This document shows, piece by piece, positions 63,701-64,000 of a DNA stretch of 64,000 bases. Made by a program: the position numbers and the translations under genes. The DNA comes from Firmicutes bacterium UBA6811 (GTDB lineage Bacteria; Bacillota; SHA-98; UBA4971), in NCBI GenBank assembly GCA_002452295.1, contig DKEX01000096.1, positions 10,992-74,991 of the forward strand, written 5' to 3'. Every line of letters begins with the position of its first letter. Within the stretch, counting starts at the first letter, position 1. The notes beneath the pieces were generated by a model. That model saw only the letters and a program-made list of their open reading frames with translations, ran no database searches and was not told where the DNA came from.

Positions 63701-64000
63701 CCTGGGGGCTCTCGAATACCTGGCGTCGTTCCCGTACGGGTGTGTGGAGCAGACCATGAACTCCTTCCTGCCCGACGTGGTGGTGGCCTGGACGCTAAAG
63801 GATCTCGGGGTGGAGGCGCCGCCTGAAGTCGAGCAGGACCTGCCGAGGATGGTCTCGGCGGGCCTCGCGAGGCTCTACCGCTACCAGCACTACGACGGAG
63901 GATGGGGCTGGTGGGAGTACGACCAGACGGACCCGAGGATGACCGCTTACGTGGTATACGGCCTCGACCTTGCGCGGAAGGCGGGGTTCGAGGTGGACGG
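60768..64000 (+). CDS. Bacterial alpha-2-macroglobulin (N-terminal part; continues past window)
   Basis: Open from GTG 60768 to the window end (1077 codons, no stop). AAGGAGGT is 9 nt upstream. A signal peptide is likely (basic start, Ala-rich core, cleavage near residue 33). MG1/MG2 domains: Y-T-D-R-P-V-Y-R-P-G-Q-R-V-F-F-K-G. The A2M region has F-W-N-P-T-I-V-T-D-R-N-G. The thioester motif is Y-G-C-V-E-Q-T-M (Cys about 992; GCxEQ class), followed by the start of the alpha-alpha barrel (Y-D-G-G-W-G-W-W). Such proteins trap proteases outside the cell; partner PBP1C is not seen in the window. Confidence 0.92.
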   Translation, partial: MKPRIARSIPYAVAALAAAAALAFLARPLSADSADKGYLYMYTEERVWAPSEHPSVIVRGRSATRIDFTVWRFNPITQYQARGSLHSAAEALPQGGAVLVKRLTEYPRPNKRGGDYTLRVPVPADRVAGYVVKARDSHGREDTTWILVTDLGLVTKQAQDKLLVYAHTFGKDAPCAGAKVAVYSEGKEVGSGTTGGDGLWVLNAPGLAKGLSVVGTAGESFAQVTSSYYWEDSRYKAYIYTDRPVYRPGQRVFFKGILRDEDGGDYKVLAGEPVRVEVRDARDACIYKTEATTNSFGSFTGDLVLGDEPALGVCRVLATVRGSTHSGAFKVAEYRKPEYQVQVEVPKTTYVAGDEVPVSVKAAYYFGAPVPGAKVKYAAYSQPHYFSYYSFEDLGYYPVGDEDFGYYGELVASGEGVTDSSGRMSFAIKTQKADTTRKMFIEAVVTDESRREVTGRTSVIVARGLFDVSVQPAAYVVEPGKPATVRVKAETIEGKPLAVRLEWQAVRRTWENKKARRWKEASGALRTAADGTGSFEFTPREEGSYVVEVAGTDERGNRIVSEAYLWVTSGASRWASYGGTEIEIVADKDVYEIGDTAKILVNTTLDDAWAVVTVEGRDLASHGVVHIMGHTRLFEVPITREHLPNAFFTVTIVRGKRLFSREKTIYVSTKDNYLNVAIIPNKETYGPGDKATYVVKTTDAAGRPVQSEVSLGVVDASIYAIQPEMAPDIKKAFYGSIWNRVVTSYSFPEWYYGGADKVGGSADVRRKFEDTAFWNPTIVTDRNGTGKIEFVMPDNLTTWRATARAHTLKTQVGSATRDVVTTKDLVVRLATPRLFTLGDRTAVSTIVHNYTGRKIKAKITLKAEGVTLKDAGEREVELGPMGQASLDWKVECGEVGVARFAASAQADVGRARDALEMGVPVLPFGRRHERHEAGEVGGDAASGAGAGKALVRFDVPEDALPGTVDVKVRLAPSVAAAALGALEYLASFPYGCVEQTMNSFLPDVVVAWTLKDLGVEAPPEVEQDLPRMVSAGLARLYRYQHYDGGWGWWEYDQTDPRMTAYVVYGLDLARKAGFEVD

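Overview
The window is GC-rich chromosomal DNA with strong G/C third-position bias, frequent GTG and TTG starts, and clear Shine-Dalgarno sequences (GGAGG types). Gene content points to a spore-forming anaerobe of the Bacillota (Firmicutes). It has stage II sporulation protein E (SpoIIE), AddA/AddB recombination nuclease, the antiterminator GlpP, a TPP riboswitch in front of thiT, a Na+-pumping decarboxylase, a probable tungsten aldehyde:ferredoxin oxidoreductase, and SpoIIE-TilS-FtsH clustering. The species cannot be named from the sequence; a deep-branching, GC-rich clostridial or limnochordial lineage is plausible. No rRNA, tRNA, CRISPR array, phage or insertion sequence was found.

Layout. 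1-3.2 kb: leftward genes (fragment of a possible Zn-phospholipase-C-like protein, PflA-like radical SAM protein, YjbQ, divergent PAP2, YbaK). 3.3-5.7 kb: SCP2-like protein and rRNA methyltransferase RlmD. 6.0-10.9 kb: glycerol-3-phosphate module (GlpP, terminator-like leader hairpin, GlpA-like dehydrogenase, FAD partner, DUF1667 protein). 10.9-13.9 kb: ABC-2 exporter and a TetR regulator preceded by an array of palindromes. 14.0-19.4 kb: TIGR00300 ornithine-cyclodeaminase-type protein, PckA with a long structured leader, SppA, a Yip1-like membrane protein. 19.4-20.0 kb: remnant of a radical SAM gene. 20.0-27.6 kb: addB-addA. 27.6-31.6 kb: Myb-like coiled-coil protein, thiT with its TPP riboswitch, D-2-hydroxyacid dehydrogenase, guanylate kinase. 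31.7-37.1 kb: oadG-biotin carrier-oadB-oadA sodium pump and adenine deaminase. 37.2-41.6 kb: Yip1-like protein and a MacAB-type transporter. 41.7-50.0 kb: spoIIE, tilS, ftsH, hutU. 50.1-53.7 kb: chemoreceptor and a membrane GGDEF protein. 53.7-57.8 kb: aldehyde oxidoreductase operon (four-cluster ferredoxin, AOR, MoaD, FAD/NAD oxidoreductase). 57.9-64.0 kb: NifU-like protein, LysM-BsuPI protein, membrane-anchored AMMECR1 protein and the start of a bacterial alpha-2-macroglobulin.

Together the genes suggest an anaerobic heterotroph using glycerol phosphate, organic acids (oxaloacetate decarboxylation coupled to Na+ export; PckA), purines, histidine and aldehydes, with ferredoxin/NAD(H) electron exchange. 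A genome habit stands out: degenerate hexanucleotide arrays (GGGRCC-like) occur between genes and as in-frame low-complexity inserts inside otherwise conserved enzymes (RlmD, GlpA, the FAD oxidoreductase, AddA, TilS, AMMECR1 protein). Several promoters are of the extended -10 type (TGnTATAAT).
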